Shown here: piece by piece, positions 1 to 13,100 of the stretch | Position numbering within the stretch: the stretch's first letter is position 1 | How the letters are laid out: every line of letters starts with the position of its first letter | DNA from: Argopecten irradians | Lineage: Eukaryota > Mollusca > Bivalvia > Pectinida > Pectinidae | Length of the DNA: 64,000 nt | Direction: 5' to 3' | NCBI RefSeq assembly: GCF_041381155.1 | Contig: NC_091135.1 | Span: forward strand, 54,635,997 to 54,699,996 | Program-made: the position numbers and the translations under genes | Notes under the pieces: model-generated | Told to the model about the DNA's origin: nothing | The model's database searches: none | The model's input: the letters and a program-made list of their open reading frames with translations, nothing else

Positions 1-1440
1 TAACAATTGCAAAACATAAAAAACGGATCAAAACGTAATTTTACAACCTCATAAAAAAAACTAAATACCTCGATAAATTCTTTTGAGTTTCAATATGATG
101 CTGGCATTTCGGTTTTTAATTGTGAACAACGAATCCTGTGCCAGCACCTTATTCGTTATTCAAAGATCAATAAATAAATAACAATTACAAAACATAAAAA
201 GCAGATAAAACATAATTTCACAATCTCAAAAAGTTTTCGTTAAGGTATGATTGTCAATTTTGTTGCTTGCATTGACTGCGAAGCAGTTCATGTAACATTT
301 CCACGAGATTCAGCATTTTTCTGGAGGCTTTAGCCTATAAGTCATCGTTTCATCAAAGTACTGACAATTTCTAACATCACGTTATCAAGCATTTCTCTCT
401 GTGTTTCTAAATATACAACGGTATTTCTATAGACCACACTTTCAAAACTAAAACGGCGGTCAGAGGTCAGCGCGTGACCAAGCATATTCAATGGTAAATG
501 ATGTGATCGGAGCTTACTAGTTTCATTGAGGCGGAGCGAAGTGAAAACGTAAACATAATACCGTAATTTATATTTTAGCATCTTGTTTCTATGAATAGTA
601 AATAATTCAAAGTTAACATCACTTCAAAGGTGATTTCTTTATCACCAAATTGATATCTTTCACAAAAATATCTTTCATAATATGGTCTATGGTTTTAAAT
701 CATAATGTAGACTATACCGTGAATAGTTCATTGCTAGAGTTGAAGTTTATGTCATGTCGAAGATACTTTCGTTTAACAGAATACATTATTGATATACAAC
801 GGAACATTTCATAGTCCATTACATCTTTTTGTTGGGTTTATAGTCGGGTTATACACTGTTATGCACTATCGCTTAAGATGAAAGCAAGGTGACAAATACT
901 ATGACGTATACTTATTATTGTATTTGATTTCGTTCAGGATATTTTAGTCTGTTGTTTTTTCTAGTATCTCGCCAAACTGCACATAATACTGTAACAAGCG
1001 TTATAGTGTACAGAGGTCAGGTGGGGTTGGTAGAAATAGATAGAGAGAAAGAGAGCAAGAATTGAGAGAAACACAGTTAAGACAGAAAATGAATTGTAAA
1101 GCAACCTTTATGTCCATCATTATTAATTATCGACATCTTTAGTTTCATAACTGTTATTTTAGTCATCGAAAGTCTGCAACAAACAAAGTCATTCAGAGTA
1201 AATGGACTATAACGGAAATTCAATCAAATTAAAAAATATATATTTAGTATCGATGCATTTTGGAATTCATTTTAAAACAACGATTGCGATCGTCTGCCCT
1301 AAATCATCAATTTCCATACGACAAGGACAAACATTATGGTCAGTGTTTTTATCACATCGATCACTCTCGCCACGATCCCGAGTGGTCATGGTGTTCTGGA
1401 ACTTACACAGAGAATTTGTAACCCGTGTAACATGAATTGA
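1..1440. other. No gene seen
   Basis: AT-rich non-coding sequence. Two parallel stretches near 1-60 and 180-235 (TAACAATTGCAAAACATAAA / AACAATTACAAAACATAAAA) suggest an old ~180 bp duplication. Nothing else recognised. Confidence 0.5.
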
Positions 1441-1485
1441 AGATAAGCTACATCTTTGATGTAACCGAGTGCTATATAAACATAA

Positions 1486-1560
1486 TCACTGCCTCCGCTA
1501 GAGATCGAACTCGGGACCTCTGGATTACTAATCTGACGCTCAACCGATCGAGCAAAAGAG
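1486..1560 (-). mobile_element. tRNA-derived SINE head (or tRNA pseudogene)
   Basis: The minus strand reads GCTCGATCGGTTGAGCGTCA (A-box region), ATTAGTAATCCAGAGGTCCC, then GAGTTCGATCTC (B box) and TAGCGGAGGC. The order and spacing of A and B boxes are those of a tRNA. The anticodon stem does not pair well and the acceptor stem is absent, so a SINE head or decayed tRNA is more likely than a working tRNA. The 3' limit of the element is not clear. Confidence 0.5.
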
Positions 1561-1799
1561 AAGTTCTCTCAAGCTCCGAGGTATACTTCAATTAATATCA
1601 TTGTCAGGGCCATATCAGCATTAAGGGGTAGTAGCTAGTAATAGCCATTAGTCGATGTTTCCTTTTCCCTTTTCTCAATCCCGTTTCAGACCATCATATA
1701 TATACATATACATTATTTGTTTTGCTACATTCAGGATATCAAAACTTAAATTTCTTAACAAATAAACTCATCATCATTATAAATTGACTACTTATTTAT

Positions 1800-2460
1800 T
1801 ATGGCCTGGTTGATAGGGCACTATTGTCTCATAGTATTGTCGAGGGATGGAATAGTGCCCGAGCCGAAGGGACAATACATTCACATTCAATTTTGCGCCA
1901 CTGCAATAGTGCCCGCTTGCAAGGGCACTTTTGCAAATAGTACCTATGTGTGTAGCCAATCAGAATGCAGTATTCTGTCACGTGATGTAGTAATAAGTAA
2001 ATACCGCAATAACGCAAGTAGCCAATATTTGGGGACTTATTGGGGCCCGCCCATCATAACTCCCCTCCCCCCCCCCCCCCCCCCCCCCCGATATTGCTGT
2101 TTGACTTTATGTGCTGACTTTATGTGCTTAAGAGTTGCTTCGAGTGATTTTAATATATTGAAATGCATGTAGCTATTAACATTAATTTGGAGATAAAACA
2201 ATTATGAAAAGTATAGATATGAAAGGCAAATAAGGTATGTTTTGTAAATAAGTTATTGTTACGATTCATGCTAATTTAAGATGAAAATCGTGAAATCGAT
2301 ACCAATCACAATCCTTATGACATTAACAGATTCCTTCATTTCAAAGTAAAATGCTTCACGAAAATAATTCATTTTAAAATATTCAAACGTACCTTGAATT
2401 ATTATTCGACAAAAAATAGCACAGAATTATTGTTTTAGATTGTTTAGGTTGGTGTTTATA
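1800..2460. other. Probable old non-autonomous element plus AT-rich DNA
   Basis: 1801-2070 contains repeated ATAGTGCCCG / AGGGCACT words (AGGGCACTATTGTC, GGAATAGTGCCCGAG, GCAATAGTGCCCGC, AAGGGCACTTTTGC), suggesting a decayed foldback or MITE. No coding region. Confidence 0.3.
2067..2089 (+). repeat. Poly(C) run
   Basis: An almost uninterrupted run of more than 20 C just after CCCGCCCATCATAACTCC. On the other strand it is a G-run capable of forming quadruplexes. Length is likely unstable between individuals and in sequencing. Confidence 0.9.
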
Positions 2461-2465
2461 TATAT

Positions 2466-4137
2466 TCAAATTCTTTATTTGCATTAGGTATTTTAACTTA
2501 TTTGCTTTTTACAAAGAATAATATCAAAATACAATTAGCATACATACAGGATAAGTGGAGAATGGACAAAGCATTACATTAATGACTTTCTCAAAATAGT
2601 TGCATTATAAATATATTAACTAAGTAGATTTAATTAAAAATTTGGTTAATTAAAATACAGATGGTTTTTCCCAATAATGTCTTTTATAAATTTCTTTCTA
2701 ATATCTTGGTAAATTGGACAAATAAGAATAAAATGATATTCGTCCTCAATATCACGATGAGGGTCACAAAACTTACAAACACGCTCATTTCTATCTAAAT
2801 TTGAAACACGTCCAGATTCGATACACATGTGCCGATAACCTTATTTTTGTCAATACAATGCGATTTTTGTTTGGGATATACTTTGTCAAATATGTTTGTA
2901 AAACAACTTGATTCACCAGGTGACGATATAAATAGCACTTAGAAGAGTTTTCTAATATACTTGAAAAGCTATATCATTAATTCTTTGTTTGATTATTGGT
3001 AAAATATTTAAAGGAACAACTTTATGCTGGTTTACCCAAACATCACCAAAACCATGACTGTGCGATATATCTTTACAAATTCTACCCAATTAAATACATT
3101 GTTCGATTTTGGTAAATTCAATAAAACATTATAGTCAGTTTTTAAAATATAGTTATTAGAATTTATAATTTTCAACCAGTATTTTATCATTCTATACTTT
3201 CTGGTGTAAAAAAGAGGAAAAACGCCCAAGTTTCTTTTAACAGGTAATACCTTTTTACAGAATTCAAGCTGTACCTTTTCAATATCTGGAGCTTTACAGC
3301 CACACCAGACTGCCGATGCATAACTTAATATACTGTTAACATATGTATGAAATAAATTTAAAAGAGAAACAAAATTCATTTGCATAGATTTACATTTTGA
3401 AAACAAAGCAAAAACAGCCTTTCGCCCTTGTTCTGACAACTTTTTTTGTAATGTATTAAACTCATTATTAAATTTAAAAACAACTCCCAAATACGTAAAT
3501 TGGTCTACAACTTCCAGCTGTTTGTCATCATAAAACCAACAATCTTCTTTACGTAACTTGCTACTTTTTCTAAAAAACATTATTTTTGTTTTTTCTACAT
3601 TCATAGTTAGATTCCACGTTTCACAATAATTATGTAGGTTGTCCAGCATGCTTTGTAAATCTCTGGCAAATTCCGCATACAAAACTAAATCATCAGCATA
3701 CATCATGAGAAAAAGGCTTAACTCACCAAATTGGTAATAATTTACTACATGTTCTATAAAATAGTTTTCAAAGTCATTAACATACAACGAAAACATTATC
3801 GGTGACATAATTTCTCCTTGAGCGAGGCCCATATTGTTTACAAAAAAAATGAACATCTTCCATTTATGGTTACACAAGATTTTACTTGGCTGTATGTTGA
3901 TTTAATAGTTTTGAGTAAGTTTCCTCTAATTCCAAGCTGAGATAATTTAAACCACAATTTGCATCTATCTATAGAATCGAAAGCTCTTTTAAAATCCACA
4001 AAACAGCAAAAAAAGCCTTTTATTGTCATTAAGAGATTTAGTAATAATAGAATGGAGCACAAAAATAGCATCAACTGTACTTAATCCAGGGCGAAACCCA
4101 AATTGGGCATTAGTAACAACACTGTTTGATTCCGACT
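2466..4137 (-). mobile_element. 5'-truncated non-LTR retrotransposon (I/Nimb-like clade uncertain), RT and C-terminal part
   Basis: Read from 4137 leftward: NAQFGFRPGLSTVDAIF, FVDFKRAFDSIDR, QGEIMSPIMFSLYVNDFE, the catalytic YADD at 3689-3700, KTKIMFF, FTYLGV, SILSYASAVWCGCKAPDIEK. The carboxyl-terminal zinc-knuckle-like CKFC...EDEYHFILICPIY sits at 2646-2828. The reading frame shifts at least twice (around 3840-3877 and between 2830 and 3030), so it is dead. The 3' end is AATAAAGAATTTGAATATA at about 2466, like that of the fragment at 37,742. The break at about 4137 is a typical 5' truncation. Confidence 0.85.
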
Positions 4138-4594
4138 ATTGTAGTGGCGGTACATGCTCTTGCAAGTCCGGGATCCCATCCTAACTCGGGGGAAAGTTGG
4201 GTTTGAAGCCATGATCAGTGACCACCAAATATTTATAATTAGATCTAGGAATGGACAAGGATATTTATATTTTCAGGTTATTTCTAAAGGACACAAAATT
4301 AAGTTAACTGTTCAAATCCTAAACATGTCCATAATTTGAATATTTTGCAATTTGCTTTAATAAAAAATCCGTCTACATCCGTCCCTGTGTATTAGATCAA
4401 ATATTGCTGACAGATATGGTTCTTAATGGCTGATTAGAATTTAATCCTGATATATTCTAGCCCGGAATACCATTATGTTTTACATTGAATACAGTTACAT
4501 GTATATATATATATATCAAATGCAGTTATATGACAGTTATCAAAACATTTTAATAATGTTGCATTAAGTTATATTTGGAAAGTGAAAAAAATCA

Positions 4595-4984
4595 TAGGGC
4601 CGGACTTATTTTTACACAAATGCAAAATTTGGTATCAATTTCATGTCTTGTTTCATTAAAATCTGTTCTCAAAGATATGTTTTGATCCTAATTTCCGTGT
4701 GGAGTTATAATGTAACCACTTTGCCTTTTTTTTTTTTTTTGAAAATATTTTTCGAACATGACGCACCTATACACTTACATATAACTTTTACTTTTAACTA
4801 TATTTGTTTTATAGGGCCGGTTTTATATTTACACAAAGCAATATTTGGTATCACTTTCATGACAACAAGTTCTCGTTTCTTTAAAAATCTATTCTCAAAA
4901 GTGTTTAAATTTTGTTCCTATTTTCGTGTGGAGTTTTGATGTAATCATTTTGCACTTTTTTGGAAAATATTTTCCGAACATGAC
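4595..4984 (+). repeat. ~215 bp tandem duplication, diverged
   Basis: ATAGGGCCGGACTTATTTTT.. at 4595 and ATAGGGCCGGTTTTATATTT.. at about 4813 run in parallel through TTTGGTATCA, TTCGTGTGGAGTT and GAACATGACGC. No coding content. Confidence 0.8.
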
Positions 4985-5129
4985 GCGGGTATGTACTAAA
5001 TATATATATCTGGATTTTTTAAGTTGCCTCGCACGAATCAAGAGCACATACCGCCCATACAATATAGTCTCTAACACTCAATCCACAGTTAACGAGAAAA
5101 CAGATTCTATAGAATATACCGAAAAATGA

Positions 5130-6400
5130 CATCAGATATTGCAAAAGAGTGAAAATATCAAAATTTAGGAAAAGTTGAAAATTTAAGAAAAATCGGATGA
5201 AAATTCAGGTATGATTCTGACATGTAAAATATTTCATGTGATATTCATATGTATCACACGCATGTTTTTCACAAGTAAATATAAATCATGCGATTCTCAT
5301 GTGTGAAATAAATGACATTAACGCATGAGATTCATGTGAAAATCACATGAAAATTGCCACGCATAATTTGCATGCGTGGCACTTTTGCCTGAGTAGTCCT
5401 AACCTTAGGTATGACTATGGACTCTTATATTGTTAAGTTGCCTGTAAATTGTGACAAAACATGCAAAACATTTCAGTTTAATAAGTCCACAAGGTTTGAT
5501 ACATATTCCTGTCATAAAATCACAATGCCTTTATGTTTACTGGTGCCATTAGCATGTACATGGAGCTCTTGTTTGATCAAATTCGACTTATCTAATCATT
5601 TATTGTCATCGGCTGTCGTCCTTTTGTGGTCATGCTAGTCTACCTTTACAGACAACAATGTTAGCTTTTCAGTCTATCATTACACTAACAGCCATGTTTA
5701 TATTGGTATAATGGTAAAGACAGTGGGTAAAAACTACAGGCTAACCACACCTAGCTTGTTTTCCTCTCTATGCTTGATACCAGACGATACAAACGCTGGG
5801 TTGACAGGATGGTAAGTAAATACCAGTACAACAATGACAAAATAATAGGCAATTACTATAAAGTCTACGGGTGTATACATATTAAAATCTTAATATCGAG
5901 GCGATTCCTAAACACACAATACATCAGTCATTTTCTCCAGTTCATTTCTCTCCGTCGACGTCAGTACCATGGCAGCGGTATTGTGTCTGTCAATACTAAT
6001 CAATAAAGTCGTTAACCAGGAAATTATACATACGGAATACATCTCAATAATTATTTCAGTCATATCAGCAAGAAATGAATAATTTGATAATACGACTGTT
6101 TTCGCATCAATTGGTTTGTAAAAAGCAAGCCACAATCAAAGAATACGATACAAAGACTGTTGGGCTCCTAGACAACTTTGTGATATGCCAAACTAGTGTT
6201 TAATTATTATTCTATAAATAGATGCATCACTAAGATCTATACTTACCGATGTACATGTATCTATTACAAAGCCATTACAAATATTTTTGTTTACAAGTTA
6301 AGATAATAATTTTGTGTACAAACAGTTATAGAGTATTATGAAAAACAAGGTAAATACAAAATGTAGTCTAGTTGATCGACATGTCATGGTATGTCAGTAA
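5130..6400. other. No gene seen; short hairpin
   Basis: AT-rich. A small hairpin GCCACGCATAATTTGCATGC-GTGGC lies near 5357-5381, in a tract with many CATGTGA/TCACATG words. No exon recognised. Confidence 0.45.
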
Positions 6401-6405
6401 ACACC

Positions 6406-6891
6406 AACAACATGGTCATGTGAGTATAGGACAATTGTAAAATAAACATCAACAACAGGGTCATGTAAGCATAGGGCAATTGTAAATAAACATCAACAAC
6501 AGGGTCATGTGAGCATAGGACAATTGTAAAATAAACATCAACAACAGGGTCATGTAAGCATAGGACCATTGTAAAATAAACATCATCAACAGGGTCATGT
6601 GAGTATAGGACAATTGTAAAATAAACATCAACAACAGGGTCATGTGAGTAAAGAATAAACGTCAAATAAACACCAACAACAGGGTCATGTGAGTGTAGGA
6701 CAATTGTATGATAAACAACAACAGGATCATATGAGTATAGGACAATTGTTAAATAAACATCAACAACAGGGTCATGTGAGTATAGGACAATTGTAAAATA
6801 AACATCAACAACAGGGTCATGTGAGTACAGAATAACCGTCAAATAAACATCAACAACAAGCTAAGGTCATGTGTGTATAGGACAAGTGTAT
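6406..6891 (+). repeat. 45 bp minisatellite, about 11 copies
   Basis: Unit AACAACAGGGTCATGTGAGT then ATAGGACAATTGTAAAATAAACATC. Some units are shortened. Because 45 is a multiple of 3, the minus strand stays open for 152 codons (6842-6384) as a repeating ~15-residue block YSHDPVVDVYFTIVL. I judge this an accident of the period. Confidence 0.95.
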
Positions 6892-6899
6892 TGTCGCAT

Positions 6900-9289
6900 A
6901 ACTTGAAACAAGGTGATTGTCACACAGCAATTCTAAATAATAGTTCCTTTATAGTCGACGATAGGGACTGTCTCATTATGAAAGTGGGAGTTGCGTAGAA
7001 ACGTGAGAGTTGAGACTTTATGAGATAATTTGAAAACTATATTGCTGAAAATATCATTATCGGGAACTACAATATAATTATAGATAATGACGCAATCAAA
7101 TATCTATTAACTAATATGCGATATTGTGCTTATGTTCCGGGGAACTGAAATTCACATGCATACATGCATGAAAATATATATAGATACGACGGCTACAGAT
7201 TAAAACTCAGGAAGACATGTCAATGAGGTTGTTGACACCCAGCCAAAATTGTCTAGGTACTAGGACAAGTTTATAAGTAACCAACCTATCCCATTTCCTA
7301 TTTCGATAGATCAATATCAGTTATGATATGAAAAGTAGTTCGGTTTGCAGCCATTATACTGGCGACGCAGTAAATCAGGTTTCTGGTATCAATTTGTCCA
7401 GAGGGAATATGAGAAAATATTAAATATTCATCTTTATTAAACAAATGTGCAAACACAACATAAAGGATGAGCAAACCTGTCAGATTAATAGATTTGATTA
7501 ACAACTGATCCCAACGATAGCATGCTAAACCAATCATGGTCTGACATGCCACTGACGTTAGGTTTACACCATGTGATTGATATCATATTAGATTGTTTTG
7601 AATTTATTAAGTAGAGTGGGATATTATCCCATGAAATGGAAACTTACAGGTAAATGATTAGCTTTGGCATTAGAAGTGTCAATTTCCTGTCGATCACTAC
7701 ACGTGTATTAACAGACAGGTTGACCACCGTTACACTAACTTCAGATTGATCTACGTATTGACAGACAGCTTGACCACCGTTACACTAATTTCAGATTGAA
7801 ATACATAATGATCAGTAAGTGATAATGTAAAAGTGTCGGTATTTCACGAACATTTTTTCTTCTTCTTCATCGTGCTTTTATATGCTTAGTATAATGAACT
7901 TCAAACTCGTCGAACCGGCCGCGAATAATTCAAGTTTGTAAGAGGAAGAAGTGACTAGAAGCTAGCTAGGTCAAGCAGATTGCGCTATCCATCTATATCT
8001 GTATTCAACAACAGCCATTACAATTCTACTAGTGTGGACTCTCGCATTGTACCGTTCGACAGTTTACCTCGGCGTTTTCAAGCTATTCTGGATTGTGTTG
8101 TTCTCTTGGATTAAAGGTCCATTGTAACAATATAAAAATGCAAAACTACATCTTATTTCACCTAAAACTATTCATTGATATCTAACAGAAATAAAACACT
8201 ACTGACGTTTTCATGTAATCACATTTTCTATAAACCTAAAATGAATATTTTCGGCAGATATATTCTAGTATCAAAACAGATGTCGATTATCGCAATAAAC
8301 AGGGGGAAACATCATTAAATATATAAATAGCCAGGATTAATTCCCATCAATAAATAAGTTGTTTAGTAAATGAAATGTCTGATGAGTAAAAAGTCAATTA
8401 CCACTATCAGCGTCCTACCTTCGCGCATAACATCATACAGAATTGATTATTTTAATTATTAAAACCTTCTCAGACTACATGCCTGTATTTGTTTCATAAG
8501 CGTGCATGTAGGTACATATGAGTAAAAATGCATTTCAATCATCTGCTCAATTGTGAAATTTATACATAGAGATCATATTTTTCAAAAACAAAGTTGTGCA
8601 AATAATGGTGCGTGCAACCAGACATTACGAGTGCTTAATTCCCTGGTGTTGACAATATATCAATCCAATTGATTATTTAGGTAATGTTTAAATCTCAAGA
8701 GTACAATTAAAGAAAAGTTTTATTTCTCCATCAAAATTCACGAGAAAATAAAACTGAACATATATAAATGAACTCCAATAAGCAAATACAGTAAAGGCAA
8801 AACGATAGGGTGACACGTCATTATCGATGTAGGGCACTCGCTATCACATTGCAATGACTTCTTTTCCTTCTAACTTACTCAGCGCTTCACATCACTATAG
8901 TGGGAAAATTATAGGATCCCTTGTCGATATAATATGAGAAGATGGGTTTCCCTTCGGAGTCATCGGTTGTATGTTTCAGTGATATCACACTATAGCGTTT
9001 TCCGTATCACAAGGAGACACACCACAGGTATACCCTAGTCTTCCAAAGGGCATCCAACACATCCGTAGGCCGCGTAACACGGATGGTCGTTTTATATAAC
9101 ATCTGTAATGGATAGTATCAAGCATATTTGTAATGGTTTTCTCTTTTCAGAGTAGACAGGTTCCGGGTTATGCAGGTTTTGGGTACTATAGTTTATTAAG
9201 AAATTTGCCGGGACCAAACAAATTAATCGGTATAGACAAGTTTCCGGTTTATACAGGGTTCGGTTCATACAAGTTATACTGTACATTCT
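6900..9289. other. No gene seen
   Basis: AT-rich intergenic sequence apart from the 50 bp duplication at 7708. At 9145-9285 two related ~85 bp units (AGACAGGTTCCGGGTTATGC / AGACAAGTTTCCGGTTTATA) form a diverged duplication next to a MITE. Confidence 0.45.
7708..7806 (+). repeat. 50 bp tandem duplication
   Basis: ATTAACAGACAGGTTGACCA at 7708 and ATTGACAGACAGCTTGACCA at 7758, both followed by CCGTTACACTAA(C/T)TTCAGATTG. Confidence 0.85.
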
Positions 9290-9852
9290 TTAAAGGGACA
9301 ATTCAGTCTAAGAGAACATTATATATTGGAAAAAAACCCAGTTCTAATGGAAATTAGATCAGTCGGTTTTACTGTGATATGCCTGAAAAGCCCATGGTTG
9401 TGACATGTGTGTAGATGTTCAAACTCGCTCGCTGTCCGCCATTACACATTGTGGTCGAACTTTTTGCATGCCGAACCCTGACCCTTGCTCGTCGAGTAAT
9501 GCAATTTTATCTAGAACTGCTCAAAACGGTTTGACAGTAGTGTTTTTACCTTATCAGGTGAATTGTCTTGCTTAAAATCATTTTATACTCTTCTCAGTGG
9601 TTATGTAGTTTATTTGTTTAACGTGCGTGACTTTGGCTCGGGTATGGGTACAGCGTCCATATTGTACCTGCTTAATCGCATTGATCAACGATTTGTTATT
9701 TCAACGATATTAATTAAAATACTTAACAATGTCGTGGAATTTGTCAATGTTTTACGTTATATGTTTCATAAGAAATGTAGAACAATACATTTATGCCATA
9801 TTTTGCTTCTTGGTTATGTAAAGGAATTAGCCTGAGTGAATTGTCCCTTTAA
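9290..9852. mobile_element. MITE with TTAAAGGGACAATTCA inverted ends, 563 bp
   Basis: Left TTAAAGGGACAATTCA at 9290-9305 and its exact reverse complement at 9837-9852 (16 bp). TTAA lies at both edges, so either TTAA is the target duplication (piggyBac-like) or it is part of the termini. An open frame of 90 codons inside has no recognisable domain. Confidence 0.7.
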
Positions 9853-10189
9853 CCGAAACGAGATTTAACTTTAAGATTGTTATTGTAAAACAAGATTGCG
9901 TCCCAAATGTTATTAGCTTACCGATAGCATTTACGATCACCTCCTGAAAAAATATTAATAGACAAATTCAAAAATGTTTATTTTCATAGCACGGGTTGTC
10001 TCATGTTTCCCGTCTTCGCCCTAAAATATCGTTATCACTACGGTACACGGAAAAATAACGAAATGAACCTTCATTGTTAATATACACTGGAAATCATTAA
10101 TTTGGTGTTGTAACAATAGTTATAGATAAACCTTTATTTTTTAGTTTTGAAACTCAGTGGGCCTTTAAACATATGCCTCGCAGAACTTA

Positions 10190-13100
10190 ATCAGATCTAA
10201 ATGCTAGAATCGGAGAGGAAAATGATTTCATTGAGGGCGTCGATCAAATCCCCCAGCGTATATCTATCGACTCAACACAAAACAGTTATGGTGACATGTT
10301 ATTAGACTTTTGTATAGATACGAATTTGTGTGTAATGAACGGTCGTACGGGAACACATGATTTTACATGTGTGTCGTCAAAAGGAAGGTCTGTCGTGGAT
10401 TACATACTTGTTCCCCATGAACAACTGATTTTATACGACGATTTTAAAGTGAACAGAATGTCAAATTTGATTAACGACAACGGTTTAAATACACCATGTT
10501 CAATTCCGGATCACTCTTACTTACAATGTTCTATCGATATTCCGGAAATGGATCATAATCACCGCTTTGAAACATCTATTGAGTCCAAACGCACAGCTCC
10601 GATGTTCAACGCAAATAAAATACCTGGAGATTTTTTAAAATCCGTCGATTATATAGACGCAATTAATAAGACTATAGACCGCATTGAGCAAATCTCTCAT
10701 CGCGTGTGCATTTACGTACACAGAACTCCTACAATAGTTAGTCGTTATATAAACCTTACTGGAACGATATCTTACAGGAGAATTGGGATGCCATTATGCG
10801 TTTGTTTGTTTGTTTGATTAATTAACGTCCTATTAACAGCTATGGTCATGTAAGGACGGCCTCCCATGGACGCAGTGTGTTGCGTGTATGTTGTGCGGGG
10901 GTGCGTGTTCTGGGAGACTGCGGTATGTTCGTGTTGTGTCTTCTTGTATAGTGGAACTGTTGCCCTTTTTATAGTGCTATATCACTGAAGCATGCCGCCG
11001 AAGACACCAAGCAACACACCCCACCCGGTCACATTATACTGATAACGAGCAAACCAGTCGTCCCACTCCCTGTATACTGAGCGCTAAGCAGGGGCAGAAA
11101 CTACCACTTTTATAGACTTTGGTGTGTCTCAGCCAGGGGACAGAACCCAGAGCCTTCCTCACAGGGGCAAACGCTCAACTCAAGGCCAGAAGTGAGGCGG
11201 TGTCAAGGGAGGCATTAGGAAAGATAAAGTCCGTTAGAAAGAAGAGAAAAGATAAGATCCTAAATTTAGTCGCCTTTTACGATCGTGCAATAGGGGCAGC
11301 AGGCACAATCTAACGCCCTACCTGCAGGGACTTGCATTATGCGATAAAGAAAAAACTTGGCTGAAGTATAAAGGTTCACCTATAATACGTCGTCGCTATA
11401 AGGAGGAGTATTGTATCGCTCGGCGACTATTCGACAAACTTCATCGCAGATGTAAACGTAATTATCAATTACAGAAACAACGCGAATTAGAGGAATCACT
11501 TGTTAAACACGATTCTAGGAAATTTTGACATGATATTGGTAAAATTGGAATTGGAGAACAACGCAAGCAAAGAATTACATGGGAAGTAATTGATGGTGAT
11601 GGTCGCATTGTTACCGATACTAAAGCAGTGTTAAATAGATGGAAATTAGACTACAGTGACCTATATTCTACATGCTCTACTAGCGACAATAGCTTTGATG
11701 AGGTTCACATAAAGCGCATTCGAGAGGAAACAAATTCCGTCGCGGGAGATGATTGTGATAGTAGTTCTCTAAACGCCCCGATAACGATGGAGGAAGTAGA
11801 AGTTTCAGTTAAAAAAGCAAAGCTACATAAAGCAGCAGGGATAGACAACATACCGGCGGAAGCGCTAAAAAATGATGCATGTGTCACATTACTTCATTCC
11901 ATTTTTAAAATTCCACAGACCCTCGGAACCCCTTAACATATCGCGGGATAACACTTTTATCGGTAGCATGTAAAGTTTACTGCGATATTATAAATACCAG
12001 ACTTACGAAGTGGTTAGAACGGGAAAATAAACTGGCCGACGCTCAAAATGGATTCCGTAAGTCAAGAGGATGTCAGGAACATATTTATACATTATATAAC
12101 ATTATAAACAATAGAAAATTGAAAGGTCAATCTACATTTTCAAGTTTTATAGACCTACAGAAAGCGTTCGACACAGTAGATAGGGATTGTCTGTGGTTTA
12201 AATTACAATCAGCTGGTATAAAGGGAAAACTCTATAGAGCCATATTTTCGTTATATGAGGATGTAAAATGTTATGTACGGATAAATGGAACATTAACCGA
12301 CAGCTTCAATGTACGGCGGGGCCTAAAACAGGGATGTTTGTTGTCACCGGCAGCCTTTTCTTTGTACATAAATGACTTGATTGAAATCCTTAATTAGTCA
12401 GGATGTGGTGTCAACATAGACACAATGAATTTAAGTGCTCTTTTTTACGCGGACGACATAGCGCTCATCTCGGCGACAGAAAGTGATCTACAAAAGTTAT
12501 TGAATATTGTGGCGGAAGGGTGCTTCAAGTGGAGAATCACAATTAATACGACAAAGTCCAAAATTATTCACTTTCGCCCCAATTCTATATCACGTACGTT
12601 CACATGTGGTACAAATGAGTTGGAGATATGTAATGCCTATAAATATTTAGGGCTATGGTTCGATGAATACCTAGATTTAAAAATGGCGGTAAAGGAACTT
12701 GCAAAATCGGCCAGCCGAGTTTTGGGGATGTTATCATCAAAATTTATAGCTGCCGGAGGAATGAGTTACTCTGTTTATACAAAGCTCTATAATGGTTTAG
12801 TAAAACCAGTTGTATTCTATTGTTCAGCGATATGGGGCCAGACTGAGCACCGCGTCATCAATAACGTGCAGAACAGAGCTATTAGATTGTTCCTGGGAGT
12901 CTCCAAAAATACTTCTAACTGTGGAAAAAGAGGGGACATGGGTTGGATGTCATGTTTAGCTACGCAGCATATTGAAGTGTTTCGTCTACGCTGTAAACTA
13001 AAAACATTGTCAACGAATAGACTGATATATAAAGTGTGTAAATGGTCCGAAAAGTATGGCAGATCATGGGACTCGAAGGCAAACAAACTGGCTTCTAAAT

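Noticed and set aside
6384-6842. 152-codon repetitive protein on the minus strand
   Set aside because: Produced by a 45 bp tandem array whose period is a multiple of 3; no start context, splice sites or recognisable domain.
11119-11313. 64-72 codon protein MVCLSQGTEPRAF.. shared by 11119-11313 and 45122-45340
   Set aside because: It lies antisense inside two copies of the same retroposon; shared sequence follows from repeat identity, and there is no domain or independent conservation.
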